64,000 nt of DNA from Perkinsus olseni (Eukaryota > Perkinsozoa > Perkinsida > Perkinsidae): positions 124,001 through 188,000 of the forward strand of contig JABANP010000014.1 of assembly GCA_013115135.1 (NCBI GenBank). The letters run 5' to 3'. Under the pieces are notes generated by a model that was not told where the DNA came from, made no database searches, and saw nothing but the letters and a program-made list of their open reading frames with translations. Both the position numbers and the translations under genes were made by a program. This document shows positions 25,430 to 36,867 of the stretch, piece by piece (position 1 is the first letter of the stretch; every line of letters begins with the position of its first letter).

Positions 25430-27050
25430 AAGAAATTGGTGAAGCTCGAAGCAACGACAATGAAGTCATTCATGATGACTCGTTCTGTCAGTGATGTCAA
25501 ACATCCAATGGCTCGTCGTAGCTCACATGGCGAGATGTTCTGCCTGAAGGAAGGACAGGAGTTCAACGATCGTCTTTCAGTGGCCCCTAGATGCACGGAT
25601 TGTGCTCCCAACATTAGAGGCATTGTACGCGGGAACTATTGCTGGAGAAGCTCACATCCTTTCTCATCAGGGTCCTCTGAGCCACAGCAGTCCCAGAAGA
25701 GGGCCTTGTAATCATCCCCATCAACGTTGCCTGTCGAACAGAGCTGACAAGTGTAATGAAGAGGCGCCAGCCCTTGATACCGTAGTATCCTAGGTTGTCG
25801 CTGTCCCAGACCCAGGCATCCCGCTTCCGTTCATTGGGATGCCATCGGCAAACGAACTGTTTAGGATGGTATCGACAGGACTGAGGAAAACACCAAGCCT
25901 TCATACGAACGAAAGTGACGCGAAGTCCCCTAGCGACCGGGGCTCACCGTATCTGTGTTGTCCTTCTCATCATAGCTCGACTGACATCTCTGGCAGATAG
26001 GCATCCATCAAACTTGAACAGCCTCCAAAACTCTGAGCTCTCTTTCCCCGACTCTAACTCACAACTCAACCGTCAGAGACGCATCGAGAAACGACATTGT
26101 GACAGATCAGAGGTACCCCGCTGCGCATGGGAAGAGCAAGCCATTGGTCAGAGTCTATGATCAGCCTCGCTGTACTCCTTCGGTATGAAGCACTTGTTCG
26201 CCTTGCTCAGCTCATTACGCTTCGTGATACTGGTGCCAGCCTCCTCCCGCTCTGCCATCAGTTCCTGGAACATCCCACAATAACGAGATGGACGCCCTAC
26301 GTAAAGCAGTATCACTCGAACGCCGGATGATCACCGACTTAGTTCGAAGGTGTTTGTCTAACAAGATATGAGGAGGGATACCCTTTCATAAGAGAAGCCC
26401 AACTGAAGCCATCGGCCGCATGCTTACTCGCATTCGGTTGGCGACGAAGTCGGAGGTTTCATACTTCTTCACACAGCGTCGCATCTTCCATGCTATGGGT
26501 TTACACTGCAGCAGGCTGAGGTATCTATCTGTCACACAATCTACGTACTCATCTATCTCCGGCCTGACAAGAAATCCTCAGAGGAAAACCGGATCCACCT
26601 CGGCTCGGTGAAAAAAGGTTTCCCACCGGCATTTCGCTCGTATTTCAGCCCCTATTATCTTCGTGACCTCAGCTTCCTCAGCTCGCTCGAGCATGACAGC
26701 TTCGCGGACTTCTGCATAGGGGATCCGCCTCATACGACTTTCTCTGATCGGACACGAGATTTGGATTGCTCGGTTTGCCGACCGCTCCCCACCTGAGCTG
26801 GTCTTCCGTGAACTTCGGGAGTGAGTCTTGCGATAAGTATTCCAGTGGCTCAACGACAGGCTCGGGAGGCTCAAGGGCACCGGAAGTGTGCTGCTGTCGT
26901 TCGTCCGAATACTCCGGGAAATCATCCTCAGGAGGAAGCGTGTGCTCGTACTGACCCCTCTTCTCGCCCTAAAACCGAACCGGTGAACGACTATTACCGC
27001 CAACAAGAACGATGATCTGCGTCCACACTCCGCGGCATTATCGATCCTCA
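25430..27050 (-). CDS. Hypothetical multi-exon protein with acidic and helical segments
   Basis: Unrecognised. Convincing minus-strand exons: EHTLPPEDDFPEYSDERQQ (about 26950) continuing as a Pro/Glu-rich stretch to FTEDQ; YAEVREAVMLERAEEAEVTK (about 26720-26650); DEYVDCVTDRYLSLLQCKP and VKKYETSDFVANRMR (26560-26430); ELMAEREEAGTSITKRNELS (about 26260); and WHPNERKRDAWVWDSDNLGY (about 25850) before a donor at about 25733. Limits are approximate; it could be one gene with its neighbours. Confidence 0.42.
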
Positions 27051-27289
27051 CGCCCCACTACAACCGAATCCCTACCGGTAATCTGATCTGCGGACCTTGA
27101 TTATGGGAATGGAGTTCTGTGGGCTCGACCGGTATGGCCCAGGGCGAGTGCCCCATGAAGAAGCTCGTCATAGTGTGATAACAAAACTGCAGCGGCCTGG
27201 CTCCCAACCCACACTCGCACCAAACGAACCCAACACCACACAAGTCATATAGAGCAAGCCACGTGGTTTATATACCCACATGGAAGCTC

Positions 27290-28320
27290 ATGAGAGACGA
27301 GATGCATTATACTCCTCAACCTTCAATTCTACATTCAGTCTCGATACCTCCTCGGCATGGTTACGGCGCATAGCCGAAAATTGTGCGTTCAACGATTCTA
27401 TGCGGTGACGGAGTTGCTCTCTCCTCAGCTCAAGTACGGTTACCTAATAACGAGTCGGACAGCCCATGTGATCTACGACATGGTTGGATTGTGTTGAGCG
27501 ATAAAAAAACTGAAAATTGCTTACTTCATCTCGGAGTTGACCTACAGTCCGATCGAAGTCTGAGCATCTCCGATCCACCGCTCTTCCAGCCTCCTCTCGT
27601 GCGCTCCGCTCACGTTGTAGCCTTTTGAGACGGAGGGAAAGACTGAGGATCTTGGAAACAACACTTACTCTAGCGTTATGCCACCCCGGCCACTTGACTT
27701 CTCACGTCGCCGTTGCGCCGCCGGATTTTTTCCTGAGCATCTTCGCCATCTATTCCAGGCTCGACATGATAGACCTGGCTCAAGGCTGCGTACTCTTCCA
27801 TCAATGCGCTGAGACAATCCTGAACAAAATGAGCTCGCGCACCTTCGACCAGGGAAATAGCGAATCATATTAATATCTCTGGACAGACTTGGTACTGCTC
27901 ATGACGGGCGCCCCAGAGCTTGCGTCCCCGTGATATCGTTGATAAATATTAGCTAGGTAATCTCCCGGTCACGATACCTCCTGCCTTTGCACGTCCTCAG
28001 CCAACTGTTCCGTTCTATCACGCTCAGCTCTCTTTGCTGCTCGCAATATCTCACGTTCAAGCCGATCAATCCGCTTGCCTCGGAAGGACACCTGCACTTC
28101 GGCTGAAGGGACTCGCGGACCTCAGAGCTGCGCCCACTAGGACTGCAAACGGTTGCGAATATACAGGCTCAGTCATCCTTCACATCCTGAGAGCCCCTAC
28201 TACTTCCCTTCGCAAGTCGCCAATGGGTTCAAGCTTGTGCTCAAGAGCTTCTATCTCCAACCCAACCTGTCTCCCAGCCTCCTCTAACTCTGCAAGCCGA
28301 TGAGTCATCCACTGGCGCGC
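27290..28320 (-). CDS. Coiled-coil protein
   Basis: Successive minus-strand exons are long Glu/Arg/Leu helices: RLAELEEAGRQVGLEIEALE (about 28290-28230), RIDRLEREILRAAKRAERDR (about 28080-28020), a globular-looking LMEEYAALSQVYHVEPG (about 27800), RLKRLQRERSAREEAGRA (about 27625-27575) and ELRREQLRHRIESLNAQF (about 27435-27380) followed by HAEEVSRLNVELK. Heptad-like spacing supports an extended coiled coil (cytoskeletal, basal-body or tethering role possible, not shown). Neither start nor stop is secured. Confidence 0.5.
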
Positions 28321-29338
28321 CTGTCGAAAAAGTGTCCGTGAGATTCAGCGCGGCCCCTCGGGCACCCGTGAGCCTAGCCAGGGAGGTATTTCACGGTTTT
28401 TCTATCAGAAACTCGTAGAGTCGCAAGAAACCTTGCTGCAGTAGCTGTCATGCTGTTTTACCGATGTTTTGCTTCTTTGGATCACATAGTAACAGAATGT
28501 TGCTATCTGATGAAAAAACCGTAAGAGAACTTCTGAGTACTAAATTAGTACTACCAATTCTGCTGTGGGGCCACGATTGCTGACGAGCTAGAACGACAAT
28601 CTCAGACCCGATTTGCAGCGTCATTGAACAGCTTTCGAAGCTACAGCTAACCACAAAGTGGGACCTCTGCACTAAACATCGCCAAGATAGCCAAGAGTAA
28701 CGTTCGCAGCTGCTGCGACGCAGCAGTCTACACATCTGCCGTTTTGGGGCTCGAAGCCATTATACCATTTTGCAATCAATGCACGGACTTCGACTCAGTC
28801 TAGTTTTCACTCTTTCATCATTAGAAACATCAGATGAGAGCACTGATGCCCTAAGGCGGAAACTAGCTGCTCATAAGCCTGTCTTCCACATGTCACCAAG
28901 GAAATAGACTTCAAAATCTCCCGACTGGCCGAGGAGACTTAGACATTTGCCCCTAGGCGCCACCAGCAACCAACTCTTGGTTCCCACTTTTTCATCAAAA
29001 TGGTCTTTCGATGCAAGGCGTACCCAGAGGCCAGGTCAGAGTGATTGTCAGAATGTCGAAAGACTACAATCATTTAGACCGCTCGAAGCTGCTGCGCATC
29101 CTAAGGCATCGCGCCACCAGCATACGGAGGCGCCGGGTCTACTTCCGAGACCGCCACGGTCGACTGAAGTGGCGCATAGTGAAGATGTACATTTTGTAAA
29201 CTATGCACCGCCATTACAAGGTGCTATTCAACGCCATCTCGTAATAAATCCTTACTCAAGGAACAGGGTAACGACAGTGTGCGACCTAACCTGTTTCCCA
29301 TCATCAATAGCTCCCACTAGGAGCCCCAGCCTATCAAC
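28321..29338. other. Stretch with no supported gene
   Basis: Between the coiled-coil gene and the next minus-strand block. The ORFs at 28448-28735 (-) and 28947-29378 (+) lack splice logic or protein-like composition. Possibly introns or untranslated sequence of the neighbouring minus genes. Confidence 0.35.
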
Positions 29339-29942
29339 CTATTTTCCCGTTTTTCTATCACATTCACACGGCGTATAGAATCCCCACCAAGGCGCTCCGA
29401 GAGAGTTTGCGAACACTCTGAATGGATATTCGCCCCCGGACATTACAGCAAGTCCATCGTTATGGCACCGAAGCTGGTGGCACATCTCATAGCATCTTGT
29501 CATCAAGCTTTCTGCTGCGGTCATCCATCGACAGTTAGTAGCCCGTATGGCGTTGAAGCCGTCAGCTCCTTCCAGTATGCAGTCCACATCGAGCTCTGTC
29601 AGGCACACGGGCGTCCTGGAGAGTCTCTCAACCTCGTCCTGAGCAGCAGTGGGAATAGGAGAAGCAACCGGAACCAAATGAAATCGACCAGTCCAATTCG
29701 ACATCCAGGCGGCCAGCTTCGCTATTCTCATTTCCTCTTCAAGGCAAGACCACTATGCACCAACACTGTGGCACCTTCAGCCACCGCTGCTCCTCCTCAG
29801 CACCGAGTATTCGAGATTTGATGCGAGCCATTTTCTCCTTTCTCTCTCGAAGACCTGCTTCCAGCCCGTCCAACTGCTCCCAGGAGACATCACATGGAGG
29901 AAGCATATCATGCCTAAGTAGTGACGAAAAAAACCTCGTCAC
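29339..29942 (-). CDS. Hypothetical protein, two clear exons
   Basis: Exon 1 (about 29930-29770) gives SWEQLDGLEAGLRERKEKMA and RIKSRILGAEEEQRWLK; exon 2 (from 29731) gives RIAKLAAWMSNWTGRFHLVP, PTAAQDEVERLSRTPVCLTE, then a Cys-containing helical part up to FRVFANSLGAPW before a donor at about 29385. No family recognised. Further exons may follow downstream or upstream. Confidence 0.42.
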
Positions 29943-30403
29943 ACAGAGGTGATGGAATATATTAAGTCATACATGCGTCACTAACCAGCGCCACTTAGAA
30001 CTGGTACATAAGCGTGGCCCCAGCCGTTAGCAAGTCCTACAAGTTAGCAATGCCGCTCCTATCACGGCACTTATCCCCGATGAAATGGCGATGTGCATGC
30101 CTCCAAGAGACCGCTAGTAGGGCCACAACGTCGACCTCTTGGACCCCAGATCGTAATAATAGACGCACAGTCGCTGACTCGAGGCCTGCAGAAATGTGGG
30201 TACGCAAGGGCTATTCATGCGGTGTCGCCCCGACTATACCCACGCAGAGGCCCGGTGGCAGTCTGCTCAATATAACGCAGACCTACCGGCAGCAGTCCTG
30301 AGATCGACACTCCTGCTCAGCCCGGCAGCCATCTCCGCTGGAGGTATTTCCACCGAGGCCGGTTGTACAGCTGAACGGTGATCAGAGCGAGGATCTTCCT
30401 CAC

Positions 30404-31025
30404 TCATCTACGATACCACAGTCCAGGAGTCGCAGCAGAAAGGACTGTACTGCATACCATAGCGATGTCGGCGAGGCTCTTGTCCTCGCAAATACTCCTC
30501 TCGATAAGTTCGAAGGCAATGGTCAGGCCATTTGCACAACTTCGACTTTGGTAGATGAGCGACGACCTGCAAGCACTGGATCCGGCTCTCACTGGACGAA
30601 GGACCGTCGCCGCTGACTTCTGACTTGCCATCTCTCTGTAGTTCCAATACTCCCACCTTCTCAGGATCACCGCCATCTCCTCTCAGGTAGAAGACACATA
30701 CCAGGAAATAGGCCTGATGAGCGGCGACGCTACCGCAACGACATCTGGGGTACCGGCGCGAACAGGGCCTCCACGTGAAAGGATTACCCACCCGATGGGC
30801 TAAACTATCATTCCTCTACCGATTACATAGCACAGCCGCTACAGCCGAGCATTTCTCCCTACCCACTTCAGCCGGTATCAAATCTGTCGTGGAGAATCGT
30901 ATCTCTAGCCTTGTGAGTGTACCATCTCCGATAGAATCCTCGCTAGAGGCCAGCTCAGTGGTCGAGCGAATCCCGTGGAGGTGAAGGCGGAAACAATTGC
31001 TGGGGATTCTGGAATCCCACAGCAA
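30404..31025 (-). CDS. Hypothetical protein fragments
   Basis: Minus-strand exons that look coding: SSEDSIGDGTLTRLEIRF (about 30950-30890), DPEKVGVLELQRDGKSEVSG or the overlapping alternative frame (about 30680-30570), and LTIAFELIERSICEDKSLAD (about 30520-30460). No domain is recognised and frame choice in the middle exon is undecided. Confidence 0.3.
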
Positions 31026-31135
31026 TCTGTCGCAATGATCGAGACGATAAACTCCTCACCCAACGACCACTCACAACTCAACAGAACCGCCGAGATTCAA
31101 AAACTTCCTCACACACTGATGATAGTAAAAACTTA

Positions 31136-32561
31136 TTAGAGCTTCCCGGCCATGGCCATTTTATACTGACCGTTCGCTTGACGAACCGCCAGATCCAGCA
31201 TGATCTCCTCGGAGCCCCCAGGGATGGCCAGAGCACGGACGTCACGATACAGCCTCTCAACAACTTCCCCAAGGCCACTCCGCGTGTAGGCGTTACCGCC
31301 AAATATTTGCGATGCCTCCCGAGCGCAATACTCAAACATCTAAAAGACATCCAATCGCCAATTCACATTTGACGTATCATCTTACCTTAGTGCAATGAGC
31401 CTTGCAGAGCGCCAGCGGCCCGCCTAACATCAGGACTGCCTGCTTTGGCGGCATAGTACACATCTGGTGGGTGAGACTCTCCATCCAGCCCTGGGCTCCC
31501 TCGATCTGACGAGCCATCTCAGCCAGCTTCCATCGGATCACTGGATGTTCAATCAAAGTCTTGCCGAAGGTCTTTCTCTTCTGAGCGTACTTGAAGGAGA
31601 CCTCATAGAGCAGCCGGCTAAACCTGACTGCCTGCACGACGAAGCCCCAACGCTCGTGGTTGAAGTTATACATGATAACCTTGAAGCCCTCGTTCTCCTT
31701 GCCTAGTAGATTCTCGACGGGCACTTTCACATCATTGAACTCGACGAAGGTCGTGCCACTGGACCACACGCCTTGGCAGTCCATCTGCCTCACAGTTACC
31801 CCCGGACCTTTCGGCACCAACAGAACTGAGATTCCACTCATACCCTCTGGGCCGGTTCGAACAGCCGTAGTGAAGTAGTCGGAGAATATACCGTTAGTGA
31901 TCCACTTCTTCTCGCCATTCACGATGTAGTGTTTTCCATCGGCCGACAGCTTGGCCGTGGATCGGATGCTAGCAACGTCGCTACCCGTCTGGGGCTCGGT
32001 AACAGCAAGGGAGATGAACTTCTCTCCTCGCAAGCAGGCCGGTACCACACGATCACGCACGCTCGGTCGAGCGAAATTCATGACAGGGGTGAGGCCTATG
32101 GAGTAGCCAACCACAAGACCTCCGACAACACCGCCACTCCCGCATCGCGACAGCTCGTCCAACAGGATGAGTTCGTGAAAAACGTCGTAGCCCTCGGGCT
32201 TAGGAGTGACCGCCGGGTCGGCAAAATCAAAACCACGTTCACCCACAACACAGGGCGTGAGGCCTGCCTTGTAGAGCTTCTTATAGACATCAAGAGGGAC
32301 CTTCTTCGCCACCTCCCATTCCTTGACGTAGGGGATTATCTCACTCTCGACGAACTTGCGGCACCTGTCTCGCCAATCACGGTGGCTCTGGTTGTAGTAG
32401 GGGGAGTCGTGATCACCGCGATACCAACTAGGCTCTCCGTAGGGCACTAGACTACCGTAGGGGGCGACATATCGAATACACTGTGAGGAATACGAAGTTC
32501 TTACTATGCCGATTAGCGTCTTCCCATTTCGTCCAGAGAGGCTGATAAACCAGCGAAACAC
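31136..32561 (-). CDS. Acyl-CoA dehydrogenase family protein
   Basis: FAD-dependent enzyme that introduces the alpha-beta double bond into acyl-CoA thioesters. Two exons: 31386-32561 and 31136-31339, split by a 46-bp intron (31340-31385). Seen: N-terminal helices (YVKEWEVAKKVPLDVYKKL), central beta-domain signature SLAVTEPQTGSDVASIRSTA, NGEKKWITNGIFSDYFTTAV, GVWSSGTTFVEFNDVKVP, C-terminal helices RKTFGKTLIEHPVIRWKLAE, FGGNAYTRSGLGEVVER and VRALAIPGGSEEIMLDLAVR, stop at 31136. All three ACAD domains are present. The reading frame is open to codon GTG at 32561 without an ATG, so a short 5' exon holding the initiator is missing; the first part may be a mitochondrial presequence. Substrate chain length cannot be read. 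Confidence 0.9.
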
Positions 32562-33194
32562 ACCGCCTTAAAGTAAGCAGCAACTCGACATTTCCGTCTG
32601 AAATTTTCCGAGTGGAACTGTGGTGGCGAAGATGGATACCGACGTTCGGTATTCGTACCCCATAACATGCATATTTTCGCGGATTCGTGTGAATATGTTT
32701 TCTCAGCAGTTCAGTAGGTACACGACTCTAAGAGGATATCCACGCTTAGTCACATCGCAGCAAGAAATTTCAGTGTTCCACGATCAACCTTGCCGAGATA
32801 CCCTCATGAATTTCCAACTCGACCTCCGAACTCTAAAAATGCGAGAGTGGAGGCCACCCTTTGACGCGGTTTGTATCACTTTCGTTGTCTTTCGAAACCA
32901 GCACTGTCGGATCTCGCTACGCCTTTGTAATCGATTCGCGCGCATTCCGCACTGACAAGGGCGACTGATCCGCTGAATGGGTGCGCAGCACGTTGATCTG
33001 TGATGGTCGCTCTGTTATAGGCTGCAGGCTGGATTCGCCAGTGAAACTCCAAGAACGTCAGGACCGATCAGAGGTCACAGAGCCGATTATACGATGCTTA
33101 CATTGGGCGCAGAATGGCAGCGAATGAACGTGAAGTGGCACTCCTTTTCCGTTACCATTTTTCTCTCCTTTTCCGAGTTCGTCGACCACTACCA
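32562..33194. other. Divergent intergenic region
   Basis: Between the divergently oriented acyl-CoA dehydrogenase and the small membrane-protein gene. Probably holds both promoters and the unseen first exon of the dehydrogenase. No other feature seen. Confidence 0.5.
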
Positions 33195-34684
33195 ATGATG
33201 CTCGGCTTGTCTCGTCGCGCCTTGGGCCCCGCACTCATCCGTCCGCTGTACCAGCGTGGCGTCGTTGCTGCTTCTGGCAACACTTTCAGGACTACCATCC
33301 CAACTGGGTAAGTAACGAGGATCCGCCCATTGGCCCGCCATATTCATCGCATGGGAAGACTTCTCAAGTGCCTGCATTCGTTGAGACCGCATCGGCAATG
33401 GACTTGCCTTATTAAGAAGCTGCGTGAGATCGTACTATTCAGGTGGTCCAATGGCGTTCGAGGCTTTGCCAGCATGCCGCCAGCTAAGCCGTCTAACTCG
33501 TTGACGCCGGTCAACGATTCGGTGGAAAAGTTTACGCAGAAGGTCCGCCCGCCGGTTTCGTAGTAGGGCCAGCTCTACAGTGCTTTGTTCCGTAGGTTTC
33601 GACCACAGGACTGCTGCCCGCGTGCAAGTCAAAGATAGCCGAAGTCACCAACAAGAGCGCTATATTCGAGGTGACATCATGGGAAGTGGTCAGGCGCCTT
33701 CTATCAGCCTTATTATCTACATTTTGAGCGGCTGCTCGACAGAAATTGGACCACTTGCTGTCGATGTTATTGTCACTCGGTCATGACTGTCAGATTTCTG
33801 TGGGTGTCGTGGTAGCTCAGTACAAGCAGATATTCCTCAGTCTTATGCGAAATATCTTCCAGTCCTTCAGACCGCTGCTGATCACGGTTATTATGGGTAG
33901 TATCCATAGCTCCACTCGCTCCGGACTAACAATACACGGTACCTCGTAAGTGAGAGATAATTGACCGAATCATGGCCGGCGCTGTAGCAGTGCAATATTT
34001 AGAATAGAGCCCTGACACCACGCCGAGTCTGCTGTCGCCGGACACCAGTGGCGGCCCTCTCATCTCCATCCGATGCCTCCTGTATCGCCTGGTCATCGAG
34101 ACGCTCCGGGGCTCCTGGTTGCTTCGGTGGCGGTTCTCTCTGTGATGGTTAGGTAACATGCTCAAGATGGCTGCCTTCTTGATGCAATTCCCTATATCAT
34201 TCTACTCTATCTTCTTCTTCGAAGTGTTCTACGGGATGGCGCAGTTGGCGATCAGCTTTGTCTTCGTGTGTTTCTTCCACAACAACATGAGCCTCCAGAC
34301 GCGAGTAAGGCCAGGATGTTTCGGGTGTATTTTAGGTAACGTTCTAAAGATGGCTGCATTCTTGCTCCAAATACCAATCGGCTTTTACTCCATCTTCATG
34401 TTCGAATGCTTTTACGGCATTTTCCAGCTCGGACTAAGTTTCGTCTTTGTGTGCTTCTTCCATAACGATATGAGTATGCAGTCTAGGGTAATATAAGCGT
34501 GGGCAGGAACGTCGTAAGGATCATCGTCATTGGATAGAGCCACAGGAATACACTATGCTAGGGCGGGCCCATAGAAGACGAAGTTATCATTGTGAATAGT
34601 CGTTCGGCTGTTTGTTTTCAGGCTCGACAGCAGCTGCTTAGAACCATGAGCCGCAACCTGAGGCGGTTCAAGCATATGATGTAG
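33195..34684 (+). CDS. Small organelle/membrane protein with a duplicated exon
   Basis: Exon 1 starts MMLGLSRRALGPALIRPLYQ, an Arg-rich, acid-free leader resembling a mitochondrial presequence. After the intron at 33310-33442 comes GVRGFASMPPAKPSNSLTP to KVRPPVS, a 46-bp intron, then LLPACKSKIAEVTNKSAIFE. A possible further exon reads ADIPQSYAKYLPVLQTAADH (33828-33890). Two homologous 152-nt exons follow, 34153-34304 (MLKMAAFLMQFPISFYSIFF) and 34336-34487 (VLKMAAFLLQIPIGFYSIFM), each hydrophobic and ending FFHN-MS-Q-R. The last exon gives ARQQLLRTMSRNLRRFKHMM, stop 34684. A mitochondrial or other organelle membrane role is inferred; no family recognised. Middle exons are incompletely resolved. 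Confidence 0.5.
34153..34487 (+). repeat. Tandem duplicated exon pair (152 nt each)
   Basis: Units 34153-34304 and 34336-34487 have the same length and phase, each preceded by TTAG|GTAAC and followed by a GTAA donor, separated by only 31 nt. Encoded peptides differ mainly by conservative changes. Confidence 0.8.
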
Positions 34685-35757
34685 GAGCGGCGATATAGCG
34701 TTTGCCGGAGGAAGCGTTTTTCAAAGGCAGGATATCATTGGTGACGATCTAGTTTCGTGTAGAGAGCGATAAAGGCTTTGCGTTGCGGGAGTCGACACAC
34801 TACTCAAGTGCATGTCGCGTTGAGCATCATCAGGCATGGGAATAGCGCAGGATTGGAGAGTAACGTAAAACTCCCCTTGGAGGCAACGCGCTACGTAATG
34901 CTACCGTTGGTGGAATCATCGAAAAGTCAGCCGAGGGGAACCCTCTCACAGAAGCATAGGGTCGCGAGTGTAGCCTTGTGACCAATTGAGAAATCAATGG
35001 TACCCCGACACTGTTCGCAGCCTGTCTCGTAGGCGATAATCGTACTCTTCGGCGTGGTAGCTCGCCACCTGCTCTGGTTTCCAATGTTGTTAATCGAGCT
35101 TCGCATAGTTCCATTGGACCTCTGGCTGACTGCAGTGGACTAGATCTCTAGAAGTTTTGAGTTTATATTGGCCGTAACTACATTTGGAGGCACTTTAACT
35201 CACTCACTCGCTCATATGGGTAGGAGGAAATGGGGATAGTTTGCAGGACGGCGTGAGCACTGGTTGGTCATCCACAGCCTTCTGAACTCCCGGTTCGGAA
35301 AAATGTGCGAGTTTCGTCGTCCGACAACAGGAGCGCCAGAGTTTCGATTCGTCGATGCGCCCCGACTGAGAAGCCTGGTGAGACACTGTGCGCATCTCTC
35401 TTTCGCGGCGCGAAAGGGACACTCGAGCCTCTCACCCGCACAGTCTGATCTGCGGGAACTTCAGCAGCTCTTGCTTTTTCCCTCAGGAGTCCGAGCTTGG
35501 CCTTCGAAAATCACTGTCAGTGTTTTTCCTTCAAAAACAATGAAGAACACTTACTTCTCCCGAGCCTATTCTGCTTCTACTTGGCTTCCCGTGTCCTAGT
35601 CTAGGTGGAAAGCCGCCAGAGGCTCTCGGGGCGTCCACGTATTGTCAGGCTATGCATGGTTCTCTGCGCTTGAGACTAGGCGACGGAGGGATCCTGTTAG
35701 AGGTTGTAGTATCAGGTGTCTTAAAACACCGTACTCAGAACGAGTATCTTCCAGATT
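34685..35757. other. Spacer before the secreted-protein array
   Basis: No gene I can support. It contains a small perfect hairpin CTTTCGC-GGC-GCGAAAG near 35400. The 111-codon ORF at 35264-35599 is not convincing. Confidence 0.4.
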
Positions 35758-35816
35758 TTGTGCGCCATCATGTGGGACACAAATTTGTCGAAGACGCGGT
35801 ATAATCACCCGCACAA
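35758..35816. promoter_or_regulatory. Inverted-repeat element upstream of secreted copy 1
   Basis: Left arm TTGTGCG, right arm CGCACAA followed by GACGGG; the right arm ends 284 bp before the ATG at 36100. The same element stands before every copy of the family. Confidence 0.6.
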
Positions 35817-36099
35817 GACGGGTTGTCTGGTGAATCGTGGAGGATTGGCTCTGCTCGATGAGTATCGATCATTCTTTCTATATTAGAGGCTCCCTTATTG
35901 ACTGAATAACATCGAGCCAGGGATGAGGAAGGTAGGCATGCTTTGGAGGCTTCCTGGCTTTTGATGACGAATTTTGTGCGGCGGTTCCTGTGCGTGTAGA
36001 TGGTTTAGCTATCCATCCATTCCCACCGAGGTCGTCACGTCAACGCAATTGATTCCTGCGCGACGCATCGTCACCCGAATCAGTCTTTATCACTACCAA

Positions 36100-36867
36100 A
36101 TGCTCGCCACCCATCTCTTCTTGGTTCAGACCCTTATGGTATGTATTATTGCCAACAGAGGCGATGATGCAGTTGTTGGTGGAGGGCTCGGGCAGCCGCC
36201 GTTCATTCTGCCTACACTTGCTATGGACCCGCCGGATTGCATCAACAGATCGCTCGGCTACCCTCTGCCCTCAGACAACTGCTATTTCGTTCGGGTGAAT
36301 GGGACTCTGGTTAACCCAGGGTTGCTCATTCAATCGCCCTTATATCCGAACACTAGGCCGTGGCCGGCTAATCTCGAGCTGTTTGTTGTGTTGACGACGG
36401 CATCTCCTACTCCAGTCGATATCGGAGCTTTTGGACAGGGTTCAACCCCTTTTAAGCTTGATCTCCTCAGTGGTATCACGGTTGAAGTGCTCTACTATGT
36501 CCCCCTGTTCTGGCGCTTGAGAAATGGAACCAAAACAAAGGATGGGTTCGAGATGGAGTTACCCGTATATTTGAACGCTACGGTAACCGTGCCGTATATG
36601 GGTCAAGTTGTCACCGGTCAAGCCAATCAGAGTGCCCTGGCTTTTGTGAGTACTACAGGCAGTCCCCACCTTCTACTCTCTAGTGTCCTCGTGGAGGGCA
36701 CCGCTGGTACCTTGTCCGCCAAAGTGTCAATGTTCGTGGAGATGAGTTCAATCACCCTCATTCATTGGCATTTCGTCTCTCGCATGAATATAGATATTAC
36801 CGGCTATAAGGATGGTCTCCGCATCCAGTACAAGAAAGAGATTCCCCTCTTCAGCAAAAGTCTCTGA
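36100..36867 (+). CDS. Secreted family protein, copy 1 (255 aa)
   Basis: Intronless ORF. ATG 36100 is chosen over the longer reading because it aligns with all paralogs and begins a signal peptide (MLATHLFLVQTLMVCIIA). Mature part: PPFILPTLAMDPPDC, a second conserved Cys in DNCYFVR, NPGLLIQSP, VDIGAFGQG, a predicted beta-rich middle (TVEVLYYVPLFW), LNATVTVPYMG, IHWHF, and C terminus IPLFSKSL. Two conserved Cys could form one disulfide; several N-x-S/T sites (CINRS, VNGTL, LNATV). No transmembrane helix after the signal, so probably secreted or vacuolar. Not a family I recognise; lineage-specific in appearance. Confidence 0.78.
   Translation: MLATHLFLVQTLMVCIIANRGDDAVVGGGLGQPPFILPTLAMDPPDCINRSLGYPLPSDNCYFVRVNGTLVNPGLLIQSPLYPNTRPWPANLELFVVLTTASPTPVDIGAFGQGSTPFKLDLLSGITVEVLYYVPLFWRLRNGTKTKDGFEMELPVYLNATVTVPYMGQVVTGQANQSALAFVSTTGSPHLLLSSVLVEGTAGTLSAKVSMFVEMSSITLIHWHFVSRMNIDITGYKDGLRIQYKKEIPLFSKSL

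Noticed and set aside
32559..32561. GTG as the start of the acyl-CoA dehydrogenase
   Set aside because: Eukaryotic initiation at GTG is unlikely; an unseen 5' exon with ATG is the simpler view.
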